Source of the DNA: Methanosarcina barkeri str. Wiesmoor
Lineage (GTDB): Archaea > Halobacteriota > Methanosarcinia > Methanosarcinales > Methanosarcinaceae
Assembly: GCF_000969985.1 (NCBI RefSeq)
Contig: NZ_CP009526.1
Coordinates: 992,001 to 1,056,000 of the forward strand
DNA: 64,000 nt
Reading direction: 5' to 3'
Within the stretch, counting starts at the first letter, position 1. Each line of letters begins with the position of its first letter. Positions 10,726 to 19,990 of this stretch are shown one piece after another. The notes beneath the pieces were generated by a model. That model searched no databases and was not told the DNA's origin. It worked only from the letters and a program-made list of their open reading frames with translations. The position numbers were made by a program, and so were the translations under genes.

Positions 10726-12159
10726 ATGACGAAAAGAAACTATGCAACTGTGAACCCCTGTGTTATGTGCCAGCCTATGGGAAGTGCCCTTGCTTTTAAG
10801 GGAATTGAGAATACTATGGTTCTTTACCACGGTTCTCAGGGCTGCAGCACCTATATGCGTCTGCTTCTTGCTCATCACTTCAGGGAACCTGTAGACATCG
10901 CATCAAGCTCGCTCAGTGAAAAAGGAGCAGTATACGGGGGCAGGGAAAACCTGAAAAAAGGATTGAGAAACGTGATTAACAGGTACAATCCGAAAGTAAT
11001 CGGAGTTGCTACGACCTGCCTTGCCGAAACAATTGGGGACGATGTACCTGCAATAATCCGTGAGTTTAAAGAAGAACAAGAGATCGGAGACGATCCTGAA
11101 AAAGATATTATAATTATTCCGGTTTCAACTCCTAGCTATGGGGAAAGTCACGTAAGCGGATATATAAAAGCCTTAGACGCAGTTGTCAGGAAATTTACGG
11201 AAAAAACTGAAGAAGAAAAATCCGTAAAAATCCCAAATGGAAAGCTCAATGTCATCCCTGTTGAAAGTCTCTCCCCTGCTGATGTACGTGAACTCAAAGA
11301 GATCTTTGATGTTATGGCTGGAGATTATATTTTCCTGCCTGATATTTCCGAAACTTTTGACGCTCCGCTGAGAGAAGATCTACCAAAAATTGCGCCGGGT
11401 GGTACCCCACTTTCCGAAATTGCTGACATGCCAAACAGTCGAGCAAGCCTGGGCCTGGGTACAGTTAGTAAGAACTTAGCAGTTAAATATCTGGAAGAAT
11501 CACATGGAGTACCAGGATATGATGTTCCAATCCCAATAGGGCTTTCAAACACTGACCTTTTCTTCACTGAGCTGGTAAAGATTATTGGATGTCCCATACC
11601 TGAAAAATATCAGAAAGAAAGAGGTAGGCTCCTGGATGCTATGGTTGACGTGCACAAGTATCTCTATGGCGTAAAAGCCGCTGTTTATGGAGATCCCGAT
11701 TTTGTATTTAGCCTCACAACCTTCATGCTGGAACTCGGGATAAACCCGGTTCTAATAGCTACAGGAAGTAAAAGCCGGGACTTTGAAGCAAAAATCCGGC
11801 AAATAGTTGAAAAAATAAACCCGGAACTCGAACCTGAGGTTCTGAATGGAATTGACTTTGACACTCTTAACGATGCAGTCAGCCAATGTAATCCGGAAGT
11901 CCTTATAGGAAATTCCAACGGGAGATACATTGCAAAATCCCGGAACATCCCTCTTGTAAGGGTCGGCCTACCAATACATGACAGAGTCGGTGTACAGCGC
12001 ATCCTTAATATAGGTTATAGAGGGGCTATGGAATTACTGGACAGAATCACCAATACGATTCTGGAAGCTACCGATACTTTCACTGCACCGGTACAGACAG
12101 AACCAGCAGCATATACCGAGAAGAAAAGCGAAAAAGAATGTGTGGAAGGAATGCGATGA
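10726..12159 (+). CDS. nifN: FeMo-cofactor scaffold protein NifN
   Basis: 477 residues; NifK-like partner of NifE in cofactor assembly. Conserved elements are NPCVMCQPMGSALAFKG, YHGSQGCSTYMRLLLAHHFREPVD and ATTCLAETIGDDVPAIIREF. GAGGAGGCATTGAG lies just before the ATG. It is the last gene of the cluster; nifB is at 46.2 kb, and no nifV, nifX or nifU is seen. The C-terminal 25 residues (after ILEATDTF) are variable and acidic. No strong terminator is evident within the first 100 bases downstream. Confidence 0.93.
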   Translation: MTKRNYATVNPCVMCQPMGSALAFKGIENTMVLYHGSQGCSTYMRLLLAHHFREPVDIASSSLSEKGAVYGGRENLKKGLRNVINRYNPKVIGVATTCLAETIGDDVPAIIREFKEEQEIGDDPEKDIIIIPVSTPSYGESHVSGYIKALDAVVRKFTEKTEEEKSVKIPNGKLNVIPVESLSPADVRELKEIFDVMAGDYIFLPDISETFDAPLREDLPKIAPGGTPLSEIADMPNSRASLGLGTVSKNLAVKYLEESHGVPGYDVPIPIGLSNTDLFFTELVKIIGCPIPEKYQKERGRLLDAMVDVHKYLYGVKAAVYGDPDFVFSLTTFMLELGINPVLIATGSKSRDFEAKIRQIVEKINPELEPEVLNGIDFDTLNDAVSQCNPEVLIGNSNGRYIAKSRNIPLVRVGLPIHDRVGVQRILNIGYRGAMELLDRITNTILEATDTFTAPVQTEPAAYTEKKSEKECVEGMR

Positions 12160-13068
12160 ATAAAAAACCAGCGTTTCTATAGTCACGGGCCAAAATTTTT
12201 TACTTATCTCCAAAATTTATTCACCAATCTATGTGAAAGGTTAATCACAGAAAGCATGGAAAACACAGGATAAATGAAATAGGGGCACAATTCTTCCGGG
12301 CTTTCCGTGCCTTTCGTAGTTATAAAGTAAAATGCAAATACTTAAGTTAAGGACTATAATTATTGCAGCGGTTCTCTGCTTTGGTTTCTTTTCTCGCAGT
12401 TTTTTCTGAAGCGTGAACAACTACTACGCTAAACACTTAATGGCTTTTCATCTTTTTTCTAGGTAAAATCAATAACCTGCGGATAAGACCAGATTTTCAA
12501 ATTTGTTACAATCCTTTGATAATACTTTATTGGAGTCCTAAGGTATCGAATTTAAAATTTTTTAGATTTCATATTTTAAAACAATTTTACGCAGGCGCAT
12601 GCACAATTAACAGTAAGTTTCCATTCTTCGAACTCTTTAATTGATTACACCAATATAGTTAAAATTGGATAATTTATAAACAAAAAAGACTATATCTATT
12701 ATTCATTAACGTAAATAAGACTTATGTATCCTAAGATTAAATTATCTTTTCTTTTATACTTATTTTTAAACATGAGTCAAGGCATATACTTAAATAAATA
12801 ATTTGTGACCAAAACATCCAACAATCAAAGATTCTGAAATAATTAATGATTCGGAAAAAAGTATGAAAAACGGATAGTTTAATGATCTAGTGAAAACGTT
12901 TGTGGTTTATATATAATGTATTAGTAATAGTTTATGGAGTTCAAAAGTGCTTTCAGATGCTACCGAACTCCATAAAATCTACCCCGAAAGGCAGTTATCA
13001 TGTTTAGCTGTGCGAATATTTAAACTTGCCTGATTCTGCCTCCTAGGGAAAAATTTAGGAGTAATAAA
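12160..13068. other. Intergenic region between nifN and the C39-like gene
   Basis: No gene is supported in these 909 AT-rich bases. GAAAGCATGGAAAACAC near 12252 is complemented imperfectly by CTTTCCGTGCCTTTC near 12301, a hairpin-forming motif that could end nif transcription. A TATA-like tract (TTTATATATAATG, about 12906) and a perfect-arm hairpin at 12931-12976 precede the next gene. The region would also have room for a small RNA, but nothing identifies one. Confidence 0.5.
12931..12976 (+). promoter_or_regulatory. Stable hairpin at the 5' end of the C39-like gene leader
   Basis: TTTATGGAGTTC (12931-12942) and GAACTCCATAAA (12965-12976) are perfect 12-base complements with a 22-base loop. 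The hairpin begins about 15-20 bases after a TATA box, so it would form the very 5' end of a roughly 130-base leader. It could stabilise the mRNA or act as an operator at the DNA level. There is no U-tract, so it is not an obvious terminator. Confidence 0.5.
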
Positions 13069-14271
13069 ATGATTAAGGACAAAATTAGAGTAGGAACGCT
13101 AGTTTTAGCAATACTGCTGGTTGGTATGGCATTGATACCAGCTGTGAGTGCACAGAAAGAAGATAATTATTCTGTAACTGCTGAGGAAGCTTTTAAACAC
13201 GCAAATGCACACATGGCAAAATTTATTGCAACAGACGCACCCTATTTTGAGAACTGGACAGAGGCCACTATTGATCCAAAACCACTAGAACTTTATGATC
13301 CAAATGGTCAAAAACTGTATTATCAGTTTTCTGTGTATAAAAATAATAATCTAGTAGGTATAATCGATATTGGTGCAGATAAAAAACTTGGGCAAACTGT
13401 CCAACTTGTTGAGTGCAATCCAAAACCGTTTGATGCTACTAAAGCCATGAAAAAATCAATAGAAATCGCCATAAACGAACATCCAAATGGAAAAATAAAA
13501 TCAACACAAATGGTTGTATACGATTATCCTCTTATCGGAGCAATGACAGTGGTAAAGGACAAAATAACAGGGGATGAAGATCGGGTATTTGTAGACGTAT
13601 ATACTCTTGATATAGTACCAGATGAACCGGCAACTGAAACAAAGCGCGGAATTTGGTCAATATACGAGCAGAGATTGAAGAATGGAATAGACAAGAATTT
13701 AAAGAACTGGCAGGAAAGCGATAATCTTACGAAATCTGTGGAGTATAAAGCAGCTAATTTGGAGATCAACATATCTACACCAATCACTGAGGAACAGATG
13801 GGGAAACTGAGTAGTAATGTAGTGACAACAGCTACAACTAAAACACTCAATGTTCCTTTATATGGAGGCGAAAAAACTTATTATTGTGGGCCGGCAACTG
13901 CCAAAATGATTGCTAAATACTATGGGGTATCTCATACCCAAGATTACATTTATGGAATAATGGGTGCGACGGCTCCACAAGGGACTACTATTGATCAGCA
14001 GCTTACTTATTATAGATCCTCACAGGGATTAGCGAAAACAAATTCAGTAAAACGCACTAGTAGTCTGTATTTTGGTGACGTAGTCACCGAAATTAACAAT
14101 AATAGACCTTTCAGAAGTGGAGTTTCAGGTCATGCTCGAGCTTGTGTAGGATACTATTATGACACTGGGGAACAAATTTTGGCACTCAATGATCCATCGC
14201 CTCAGTGGTCTGGTAGTTATCAGCTGGAAGCATTTGGTTCAGAAATTAACCGTATATATGTGAGGAGCTAA
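13069..14271 (+). CDS. Secreted C39-like (papain-fold) peptidase family protein
   Basis: 400 residues. A signal peptide (IRVGTLVLAILLVGMALIPAVSAQ, cleavage near residue 29) predicts export. Residues 30-170 resemble a propeptide-like domain; residues 250-400 form a C39-type cysteine peptidase domain with the catalytic Cys in TYYCGPATAKMIAKYYG, His in VSGHARACVGYYYD and the following ALNDPSP aspartate/asparagine. Such proteins process or bind peptides at the cell surface; the substrate is unknown. The start follows TTAGGAGTAATAAA. The protein is not next to an ABC exporter, so a bacteriocin-processing role is unlikely. A decayed relative of its C-terminal domain lies downstream at about 14959-15200. 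Confidence 0.8.
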   Translation: MIKDKIRVGTLVLAILLVGMALIPAVSAQKEDNYSVTAEEAFKHANAHMAKFIATDAPYFENWTEATIDPKPLELYDPNGQKLYYQFSVYKNNNLVGIIDIGADKKLGQTVQLVECNPKPFDATKAMKKSIEIAINEHPNGKIKSTQMVVYDYPLIGAMTVVKDKITGDEDRVFVDVYTLDIVPDEPATETKRGIWSIYEQRLKNGIDKNLKNWQESDNLTKSVEYKAANLEINISTPITEEQMGKLSSNVVTTATTKTLNVPLYGGEKTYYCGPATAKMIAKYYGVSHTQDYIYGIMGATAPQGTTIDQQLTYYRSSQGLAKTNSVKRTSSLYFGDVVTEINNNRPFRSGVSGHARACVGYYYDTGEQILALNDPSPQWSGSYQLEAFGSEINRIYVRS

Positions 14272-14298
14272 AACTCCTCATCTTTTTTGGTGGTTGGT

Positions 14299-14859
14299 AT
14301 GAGAAAAATAAATGGGAAAATTGCTATTTTTATTTTTCTTCTAACTCTCGTAACGATTGTGGGATTATTTATAAAAGCTCCAATTAATAAAAACACTCTA
14401 AAGGATGCCGAAACTCCAGTTAAAGAATTACAAGTAAGTGGCTTAGCTATCGAATTTGAAGAAGGAATTACCGAACCAGAAGTTAAAACTATTCTTGAAA
14501 ATTATAACTTGACCATGTATAGGCTGAATTACAATGTGGAAGACATCGCAGATAACTACTATATAGAAGTAAAAAATAACGAAAATATCGTTATAGGAGA
14601 TGAGTTTAGATCTGCTCCTGATAAAAAAAAGGGAGACTACAACATAATTTCTTTATCCGAACAAGCTATCGAAAATGAAAGCTTTCTTGAAATTCTGGAT
14701 AAAAAAAATCTTCATATTAAAAAGTTCGTCTGGTGTGAACTTCATTTTGAAAACGGATCTATGAATTGGATTCCAGAGAAGGATGCAATTAAAATAAAAA
14801 ATGAGCTTGAAACGAATGAAATGGTTTTATTTGTAGCCCTTTACTATATAGATGGGTAA
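14299..14859 (+). CDS. UPF0228 family protein
   Basis: 186 residues from ATG 14299 (an in-frame TTG at 14287 is less likely; GGTGGTTGGT precedes the ATG). It has an N-terminal hydrophobic segment (IAIFIFLLTLVTIVGLFI, about residues 6-23) and then the block LAIEFEEGITEPEVKTILENYNLTM, KKGDYNIISLSEQAI and KKFVWCELHFENGS, which I recognise as the Methanosarcina UPF0228 family. The function of the family is not known. It lies 27 bases after the C39-like gene, so the two may be co-transcribed; both are predicted to face the outside. Confidence 0.75.
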   Translation: MRKINGKIAIFIFLLTLVTIVGLFIKAPINKNTLKDAETPVKELQVSGLAIEFEEGITEPEVKTILENYNLTMYRLNYNVEDIADNYYIEVKNNENIVIGDEFRSAPDKKKGDYNIISLSEQAIENESFLEILDKKNLHIKKFVWCELHFENGSMNWIPEKDAIKIKNELETNEMVLFVALYYIDG

Positions 14860-14958
14860 AAACGAGAATTATAGCTACTAACGCCTCGATTTCAAAATCA
14901 ATTCTTTATTTATTGGGAAAATCAGCGATCTTCGGACCATATTCAAAAGCCAAACTTT

Positions 14959-15204
14959 ATGAATTTACTTCTGAGCTGCAGTACTAGCTTTTCTGATAGT
15001 GGTACTACACCAGAAATTGAAAATGAGAGACAATTTTTCACTACGAGTTCACTCATTTTCGACTTTGTAGAGGATACAAAACTCAAAATGGGTATACATA
15101 TTTGCATGTTAATGATTCACTGCCTATTGGTCCGACCTATGGTAATCCAAGGTTACTTGAACTCACATACGGCAGTTCAAAGATCAAATGTATATGTAAG
15201 ATAA
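14959..15204 (+). pseudogene. Decayed C-terminal copy of the C39-like peptidase
   Basis: The frame around 15010-15060 reads EIENERQF at the place where the intact gene reads EINNNRPF, and further on a shifted frame reads LHVNDSLPIGPTYG where the intact gene has LALNDPSPQWSGSY; the end resembles the intact RIYVRS terminus. The catalytic His region (SGHARA) is replaced by unrelated residues. There is no plausible start or ribosome site. I read this as a frameshifted remnant of a tandem duplication of the 13069 gene. The similarity is modest and judged by eye. Confidence 0.45.
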
Positions 15205-15388
15205 AAATTCCTCAGAGGAGTTCGATAAACTTCTGATTTTCAACAGTTACCTATGAACCTATATAACAACCGACCAAGGATTAAGGTTTATCGAAACCTC
15301 CTTATTTATAGGGTGTTAGTATGAACAAATCCAGAAGGGAGCCGCTGATGTTGTCGCTTTTCAATGAGTCTATAAGTTGGGATTTAAG

Positions 15389-16552
15389 ATGGAAGAAATA
15401 ACATATGATAAAACATATCGAAAGCATACTCTCATAAGAGTTTTGGGAATAACTTCACTTACGATTTTAATATTAGCTGGTGTAGTAGGTGCATCGCCAT
15501 TTGCCTATATTACTAACTACGAAAGTAATAATATTTCTGTAATTGACATAACCACAAATAAGGTTACAGCCACAGTAGATGTAGGAGACCATCCTGCTGG
15601 AGTTACAGTCAGTCCAGATGGGAAAAAGGTATATGTGGTGAACGCAGGTAGCAACACTGTTTCTGTAATTGATACAGCAACAAATAAGGTTATACACACA
15701 GTGAAAGTGGGAACCGATCCTCAAAGAATTGCAATTAGTCCGGATGGGAAAAAAGCATATGTGACAAGTCTCAGCAACAACATTGTTTCTGTAATTGATA
15801 CGGCCACGAACAAAGTTACAGCCACAATAGATGTAGGAAACTTTCCTTTTGGAGTTGCATTCAGCCCGGATGGGAAAAAGGCATATGTGACAAATTCTGG
15901 CGGTGACTCAACTAACTTTACAGCTACAGTCTCTGTAATTGACACAGCCACAAACGCTGTTGCAGCCACGATATATACAGGGAACAACTCACTTGAAGTT
16001 GCATTCAGTCCGGACGGAACAAAGGCATATGTGATGAACTCCAATATTTACCATGACTCCACAGCTACTATTTTGATAATTGACACAACCACAAACGATG
16101 TTACAACTACAGTACATGTAGGAGACATTCCTCGCGGAGTTGCAGTCAGCCCAGATGGAAAAAAGGTATATGTAGCTATACAGTTTCCTGGACCTGATTC
16201 ACTTACGGGTGCTGTTAATATAATTGATACAGCCACAAACAAGGTTACAGCCACTGTGCCTGTAGGAAGGGCGCCTGGTGGAATCGAAGTTACTCCAGAT
16301 GGAACAAAGATATATGTGGTAAATTATGCAAGCCACACTGTCTCTGTAATTGACACAGCTACAAACAATGTTACAGATACAGTGAACGTAGGAAAATATC
16401 CTATTGAAATTGCCTTTGGGAACTTTGTAGATTCTAATATGACTGGTCAAAGCACAAGTGGAAACGAATCGAGTAAAAACTCTACACCAGGCTTTAGTTT
16501 ATTGGGAGGCTTGGCCTGCCTCTGTGGTGGGTGGAAGTTCAGGAAGAAGTAA
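15389..16552 (+). CDS. Surface YVTN beta-propeller protein
   Basis: 387 residues from ATG 15389 (an in-frame TTG at 15377 is the alternative). A hydrophobic export signal (VLGITSLTILILAGVVGAS) is followed by seven blades built on ISVIDTATNKVTATVxVG...SPDGKKVYVVN, each about 42-50 residues. A Ser/Asn-rich linker leads to the C-terminus TPGFSLLGGLACLCGGWKFR, a PGF-plus-hydrophobic-plus-basic tail that resembles archaeal surface sorting signals. YVTN propellers are structural surface-layer components in Methanosarcina. The DNA of the blades is itself repetitive, so copy number may vary between strains. An inverted repeat (15217-15230 / 15287-15301) lies upstream. Confidence 0.85.
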   Translation: MEEITYDKTYRKHTLIRVLGITSLTILILAGVVGASPFAYITNYESNNISVIDITTNKVTATVDVGDHPAGVTVSPDGKKVYVVNAGSNTVSVIDTATNKVIHTVKVGTDPQRIAISPDGKKAYVTSLSNNIVSVIDTATNKVTATIDVGNFPFGVAFSPDGKKAYVTNSGGDSTNFTATVSVIDTATNAVAATIYTGNNSLEVAFSPDGTKAYVMNSNIYHDSTATILIIDTTTNDVTTTVHVGDIPRGVAVSPDGKKVYVAIQFPGPDSLTGAVNIIDTATNKVTATVPVGRAPGGIEVTPDGTKIYVVNYASHTVSVIDTATNNVTDTVNVGKYPIEIAFGNFVDSNMTGQSTSGNESSKNSTPGFSLLGGLACLCGGWKFRKK

Positions 16553-17551
16553 GTAATACAGGGCTTGGATTGTCAGACAGTTGAATGGCATAATGTCTTT
16601 TTGCGTGTTTGTTTTCAGCCTCTTGAAGAAAAAAGGAAGGGTTAATCCCCATCATTTTAACGGCGAGATACAACCCGTAAACTTTAACAAAACAGCAAAC
16701 TTAAAATTTTATAATTCATAGGTTAAAACAATTTTATTCAATGTCCTCCTTTGGCCTGAATCCCCATACTCTACCTTTTAATTTTTTACATAATTTACCT
16801 TGATCAGCCAGTTGTATTAACCTATTTTTGTAAGTATTGGGTTGCACCCTACTTTCTCGGCAACCTCGGTTGCAGTGCAGGTAGCTTCAGCCATACATTC
16901 ATCTGACTTTCCGCAGATGTTCTCGAAAAAACAACAATTTTCTTGCTATCGGTTTTGGAGAATTTCTCAAAAATCTCTCGTTATTATCTCAACTGAAGCT
17001 TTGGTAAATCGAGTTGAAAGTTTTCATTGAAGGTAAAAATGCCGAAAATTGTAGAACATTTTAAAAATAATTCTTTAAACATCACATGCAATTAGCAGAA
17101 AAAACGATAGCAGAAAAAATTATGAAAATTGTACGGACATCTGCGGAAAGAGAGATATTAGCTAAAAAAATAGATAAATTTATCAGACATCTGCGGAAAG
17201 ACAGATAAATCCAGAACCAGATAGATTCCCCGAACAAATGGAGGCCCGGCGTATTATGATGCAAGAAGGTTCCCACTAGCTATTTGGATGAGTTCTCCTC
17301 TTGCATCATTTTCTTTTGTTCCTTTTATGCCTTCAATAGATTCATTGATTAGCTAGTGTTCTGGCAACTTAATTACGATACACAACGTAGACAGTTTCTC
17401 ATCAGCATAAAGTGATTTTATGATACACAACGTAACAGTTTCTCATCAGCATAAAATGATTTTGAGTTTAGTCAGGGGATTCATAATTAAATGGTTGAGA
17501 TACTAGATGGCGGAATGACTCAGGAAGCAAACGTGCTTTAGCCGCTGTAGT
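16553..17551. other. Intergenic region with decayed sequence and repeats
   Basis: No intact gene is supported. On the minus strand 16817-16945 reads a Cys-rich fragment (ENICGKSDECMAEATC...) with no start. On the plus strand 17086-17208 could encode a 40-residue charged helix made of two related halves (each with ACATCTGCGGAAAG), but it lacks a ribosome site. A 45-bp tandem duplication lies at 17377-17465. The stretch GAAGCAAACGTGCTTTAGCC around 17524 resembles the right end of an IS200/IS605-type (TnpB) element. Confidence 0.45.
17377..17465. repeat. 45-bp direct tandem duplication
   Basis: GATACACAACGTA(GA)CAGTTTCTCATCAGCATAAA(A/G)TGATTTT occurs at 17377-17421 and again from 17422, with a two-base indel and one substitution. 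It is non-coding and sits between the beta-propeller and the YdjM-like gene. Confidence 0.8.
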
Positions 17552-18214
17552 TCACAGTGCTATAATGGCTCTTACAGAAAGTAGTCCAAACACAAGGAAA
17601 CCTATGATATAAAACACGGTTGTTTCTACAGTCGGTTTTTCAGTATTCTCTTTTTTTATTTCCTCATCTTTAGAGATTGTTTTGCTCAAATTGTTTTTTA
17701 ACCAATTTAAAGTAAAAATAACTACTACCGCCATTCCTATTATCTCAGGAATAAAAGTGTGTTCAAGACTAAAACCTTGTGATAAGTTAAGTGTAAAAGA
17801 TTCTTTGAATAGCATTAATAAGAATGCGATCCCATTAGCAACGTCGTCTTTCGGAAAACTCCATCCAAGTAGAGGCCAGAATAAGGTTTTTGGAGTATTC
17901 CACATCTGATCTTCCATAAGATGGAAAAAAGAACCTGACGCAAGGGTAATAATTACTATATCGTTTCTTTTATTATAGACATATAAACCTATTAGGAAGA
18001 GAGTAATAGAAAATAATAATGTATGGCTTATCATGCGTCCATTTGAAATCGTTGATGCAAAGACAATCAGTCCTAATGGTTTATCTATCAAATCAGGCAG
18101 AAGAGCTCCAATAGCAAGATACCTTTTATCTATGATAGTCTTTAACTGTGGTGCAATATATGAAAATACAAAAAATATCCCAAGTGTAATACCAATATGT
18201 CCAAAGAGCAGCAT
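17552..18214 (-). CDS. YdjM-like (PF04307) membrane-bound metal-dependent hydrolase family protein
   Basis: 220 residues with about five hydrophobic segments. The family pattern is present: HIGITLGIFF near the N-terminus, GALLPDLIDKPLG (about 37-49), ISHTLLFSI (about 62-71) and GSFFHLMEDQMWNTP (about 93-108), giving the conserved His/Asp residues that are thought to bind a metal at the membrane. The C-terminal third has a charged loop (SKDEEIKKENTEK) and a last membrane helix. Bacterial relatives include the LexA-regulated YdjM. The physiological substrate is unknown. It is transcribed alone, convergent with the plus-strand genes before it. Confidence 0.75.
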   Translation of the reverse strand: MLLFGHIGITLGIFFVFSYIAPQLKTIIDKRYLAIGALLPDLIDKPLGLIVFASTISNGRMISHTLLFSITLFLIGLYVYNKRNDIVIITLASGSFFHLMEDQMWNTPKTLFWPLLGWSFPKDDVANGIAFLLMLFKESFTLNLSQGFSLEHTFIPEIIGMAVVVIFTLNWLKNNLSKTISKDEEIKKENTEKPTVETTVFYIIGFLVFGLLSVRAIIAL

Positions 18215-18494
18215 GGTAACACAAAGAAATCCTTTCTAAATATATAAAAATGTTCGCATTAAACAAAATTATTAGCTAATTAAATGATAAAAAGATAACA
18301 GATAATATTAAGATTCTGGGCAGTGTCTCGAATTTGCTGTAAATTTGAAGCCACGTTTTTGTGTAATGTGGGGAAAATGGATCTTCCAATGTGGAATTTT
18401 TGATCCAATACCTTTTTGAAATTTGTGATTTTACAGAAAAATCGGCATACTACCCACATTCCTTTTTACAGAATTTATTCTCTTCTTGTAGGGT

Positions 18495-19376
18495 TTATTC
18501 TCTTTTTACAGCTTTCATAATCGCTGCCCCTTCCTGGCTCTCAACCTCTATTGCGAAGCCAACGTCTTCGAAAAGCTCTTGCCATCCGGCTTCCGAAAGT
18601 TGGGGGCCGTGGTGGTGTTGTTCTGCAAGCGGTTCAACTGCTATCAACAGGCCGCCGTTTTTAAGCACTCTCTTTATCTCAAACAGGGCAAATTTAATGT
18701 CTTCCAGGTGGTGAAGCATTAAAAAACAGGTAGCTACATCCATCGAACCGGCTTCAAAAGGAAGTGAATAAGCGCTTCCGGTCTTGAATTTCACATTCGA
18801 CACGCCAAGGACATCAGCATTCATCTGCGACTGGCCTGTAAGAGAATCATGAAGATCGATTCCGTAGACTTTCGAATCAGGATTGTTTCTTGCAAGCTCT
18901 ATGGTAAGGCTTCCAAAGCCGCTACCAATATCGAGAATTGTTTCTCCTTTTATGTCAGGAAGCACAGAAGGAAGCACTTTTGATCGCACGCGTACCATGT
19001 GGTCTTCAGGAAATGTTGCTATCTTTGCTTTTTCTGCATCTATTTTCATAAAAGGCAGGATAGCATAGACTTTTGATCCGTTGATTGCCATAAGTCCTCT
19101 TACGTAAATTTGATCAGTTTCGGTTACGATGCGTTCAACAACCGAAACTCCGACATCCCTGCAAAAACGCATATTCAATTCTTCCCTCCTCTCAGGGAAC
19201 CGGAAATTCAGGGGAGTATGGACTATGATGTAATGAGAATACTCCGGCTTGAAATAATCTGATATGGATTCAGGTTCATTCAGGCAAATTTCACTGATGC
19301 TGTCCCTGAAAAGGGATAAAATTTGCAGTGCAGTCTCATCCGCCTTGCTTTTTACACTTCCAATTTCTCCAAACAT
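18495..19376 (-). CDS. Class I SAM-dependent methyltransferase
   Basis: 293 residues. The first 130 residues form a domain without a clear assignment (LFRDSISEICLNEPESISDYF...), followed by a Rossmann methyltransferase domain: motif I ETILDIGSGFGSLTIELA, motif II KVYGIDLHDS, motif IV DVATCFLMLHHLED and post-motif LKNGGLLIAVEPLAE, the methyltransferase-11 pattern. The acceptor substrate is unknown. It diverges from the glnK-amtB operon across about 265 bases; no functional link is visible. Confidence 0.82.
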   Translation of the reverse strand: MFGEIGSVKSKADETALQILSLFRDSISEICLNEPESISDYFKPEYSHYIIVHTPLNFRFPERREELNMRFCRDVGVSVVERIVTETDQIYVRGLMAINGSKVYAILPFMKIDAEKAKIATFPEDHMVRVRSKVLPSVLPDIKGETILDIGSGFGSLTIELARNNPDSKVYGIDLHDSLTGQSQMNADVLGVSNVKFKTGSAYSLPFEAGSMDVATCFLMLHHLEDIKFALFEIKRVLKNGGLLIAVEPLAEQHHHGPQLSEAGWQELFEDVGFAIEVESQEGAAIMKAVKRE

Positions 19377-19595
19377 ACCTCTAAATTTGCTTTCACTAAA
19401 TAAAAGCTCTCTGACAGAAATGTTTGAAAACAGGAAAAGAAACTCACGCTAGATAACCAGAATTCCTATTTTTAATATACAGTAATAATGTCGAGAGGAA
19501 AAACTGATATTAGGCTCCTTAATTGGAGAAAAACTCCCTCTATTCTCGTTTTTTTGGATGAGACTGTTTTATTATTCAATAGCAAGATAGGCAGA

Positions 19596-19627
19596 TTTAA
19601 ATATCAAGAAACCGGATACAAGATACC
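19596..19627 (+). promoter_or_regulatory. glnK promoter with putative nitrogen operator
   Basis: TTTAAATAT (19596-19604) is the TATA box. Fifteen bases after its AAATA lies GGATACAAGATACC (19614-19627), a GGAT-N6-TACC dyad preceded by ACC, so that it reads ACCGGATACAAGATACC. The spacing matches the nifH promoter within one base, and the TACC half-site is identical. This suggests shared repression, probably by NrpR; the regulator assignment is inference. Confidence 0.5.
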
Positions 19628-19641
19628 TATTGGTGGTCGTG

Positions 19642-19986
19642 ATGAAATACATAATTGCTATGATAAGGCCGGAAAGACTCGATGCAGTCAAAAGAGAACT
19701 TCAGAAACTTGAGGTAAATAGACTAACAGTATCATCGGTCGCTGGCTATGGTGCACAAAAGGGGCATTTAGAGATTTACAGGGCAACTGAACATGAAGCA
19801 AATCTTCTTGAAAAGGTCAAGATTGAAATTGCAGTGGAAGATCATTTCCTGAAATCGGTTATTGAAGCAATAAAGACCGGAGCAAAAGGCAAGGACGGTT
19901 ACATCGGAAGCGGCAAGATATTTGTGCTACCTTTAGAGAACGTAATAAGGATTCGCACAAACGAAACCGGACCAGAAGCTCTATGA
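19642..19986 (+). CDS. glnK: PII signal-transduction protein GlnK
   Basis: 114 residues from ATG 19642, behind GGTGGTCGTG. GlnK senses 2-oxoglutarate and ATP/ADP and plugs the ammonium channel encoded next to it. PII signatures: MKYIIAMIRPERLDAVKREL, T-loop start GYGAQKGHLEIYRATEHEAN (residues 35-54), KVKIEIAVEDHF, and GSGKIFVLPLENVIRIRTNETG. Aligned without gaps to the classic PII N-terminus, the uridylylation residue Tyr51 is His51 here, so control by GlnD-type uridylylation is not expected. amtB starts four bases after the stop, forming a glnK-amtB operon. Confidence 0.93.
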   Translation: MKYIIAMIRPERLDAVKRELQKLEVNRLTVSSVAGYGAQKGHLEIYRATEHEANLLEKVKIEIAVEDHFLKSVIEAIKTGAKGKDGYIGSGKIFVLPLENVIRIRTNETGPEAL

Positions 19987-19990
19987 GGGA

